64,000 nt of DNA, taken from JADJXV01 sp046328995. Its GTDB lineage: Bacteria; Bacteroidota; Ignavibacteria; Kapaibacteriales; UBA961. Positions within the stretch are counted from its first letter, which is position 1, and each line of letters begins with the position of its first letter. The position numbers were made by a program, and so were the translations under genes. The stretch lies in the NCBI GenBank assembly GCA_046328995.1, contig JAXLVN010000002.1, positions 1,156,305 to 1,220,304 of the forward strand, written 5' to 3'. This document shows positions 63,455 to 64,000 of this stretch, piece by piece. Under the pieces are notes generated by a model. The model was not told the origin of the DNA. It did not search any database and worked only from the letters and a program-made list of their open reading frames with translations.

Positions 63455-64000
63455 TTACCATTTATCAGTAGGTTTCATAAACCTATTAGCAGGATTGCGA
63501 TCACAGACTTTAATACTTCCGGAGCAACCGGAACATGTATTCGTGCCTTCTTGGGTCATCGGTACAAAGTATAGACCGCCGCAGTTGTTGAGCAAAGCGC
63601 CGACCGTTGTCACACAGCACCCGCCATCAGTACAAGGCAAGTATCGGTGCTGATTGGTGACGGAAGTGTCGTAATACCAACAGGCGGCACGATACACTCT
63701 CCATGTTTTGGCTGTATCGGAGTAAGGAGGGAAACCCATTGGGTTTTTAAACATGAACATCGTCGTTGCAAGATCGAGAAGTTCCTCGCCGGACATAGAT
63801 GAACAATCACCAATCGGTTGAATAGCTTTGATGCGAACGTCATACGTATTGCCGCACTTACGCGTTTGATAGGTGATTTTTACCTTGCAGGAGTCAGCAC
63901 TACCGAGTGACACGGTATCGGGTAGCTTGGTAACAAATGGAACTAAAGAACATGCATTCGGGCAGTCGTCATCGCTCAAAGATGGTACAGCGGAGAGGAG
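63455..64000 (-). CDS. Cys-rich secreted protein, 5' end outside window
   Basis: The frame stays open to the window edge: LLSAVPSLSDDDCPNACSLV reads as the end of a signal peptide or linker. I therefore treat it as a partial gene with 181 visible residues, not as a TTG-started short ORF. It has about 14 Cys in the visible part (for example CTDGGCCVTTVGALLNNCG and NTCSGCSGSIKVCDRNPANR), suggesting a disulfide-rich extracellular domain. It lacks a recognisable T9SS C-terminal domain. It is the first visible gene of the operon with the propeller and giant surface proteins. Function unknown. Confidence 0.7.
   Translation of the reverse strand, partial: LLSAVPSLSDDDCPNACSLVPFVTKLPDTVSLGSADSCKVKITYQTRKCGNTYDVRIKAIQPIGDCSSMSGEELLDLATTMFMFKNPMGFPPYSDTAKTWRVYRAACWYYDTSVTNQHRYLPCTDGGCCVTTVGALLNNCGGLYFVPMTQEGTNTCSGCSGSIKVCDRNPANRFMKPTDKW

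Overview
This 64 kb chromosomal segment most likely comes from a Gram-negative, non-photosynthetic member of the Bacteroidota/Chlorobi/Ignavibacteria/Kapabacteria assemblage. Evidence for this placement is four large secreted proteins with C-terminal domains of the PNP...GxY type used by the type IX secretion system (T9SS) or related FlgD-like folds. It is also supported by many predicted outer-membrane barrels and lipoproteins, an HprK/EIIA-Ntr pair without sugar permeases, and a weak TAnnTTTG-type promoter signal. The exact lineage is inferred. I see no rRNA, tRNA, CRISPR array, transposase or phage gene.

Layout. 0-6.9 kb: uppP (cut by the window edge), a GAF/degenerate-GGDEF membrane protein, an NTF2-like protein, TerC, agmatinase and an M28 lipoprotein peptidase. 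6.9-8.3 kb: an AT-rich stretch without genes that holds dispersed repeats. 8.3-12.7 kb: accessory genes (DUF2167, TPR, DUF6265-YCII fusion, a small zinc-ribbon protein between direct repeats, DUF4304). 12.9-27.3 kb: mostly housekeeping genes on the minus strand (murD, sixA, PASTA protein, ispG with an orphan HicB, rhomboid, pgk, glmS, phoH, LysM lipoprotein), plus a plus-strand desaturase behind an operator-like palindrome. 27.5-38 kb, plus strand: secreted subtilase, Omp85-like barrel, arginase, hpf, hprK, ptsN. 38-44 kb, minus strand: membrane metallophosphoesterase, ftsH, VIT/VWA T9SS cargo. 44.3-53.1 kb: a lipid-rich region with a tight methyltransferase-acyltransferase-desaturase operon, a palindromic tandem array, and a UbiA-like / rifampin-phosphotransferase-like dikinase / CarS-like set. 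53.3-56.9 kb: an AT-rich island with a Ser/Thr kinase and a possible uracil-DNA-glycosylase-fold protein. 56.9-64 kb: an operon of three secreted proteins, two with T9SS sorting domains.

The best candidate for an undescribed system is the CarS-like/dikinase/UbiA-like set at 48.9-53.1 kb. It reads as a possible pathway that phosphorylates, CDP-activates and prenyl-transfers a lipid. The kinase plus UDG-fold pair at 53.5-55.9 kb is a second candidate, possibly defensive. Repeat biology is rich: a dispersed element of about 355 bp with inverted ends (two full copies, two partial), a 9-copy palindrome array with strict 51/52-bp alternation, and a 485-bp inverted microsatellite next to the rhomboid stop codon.
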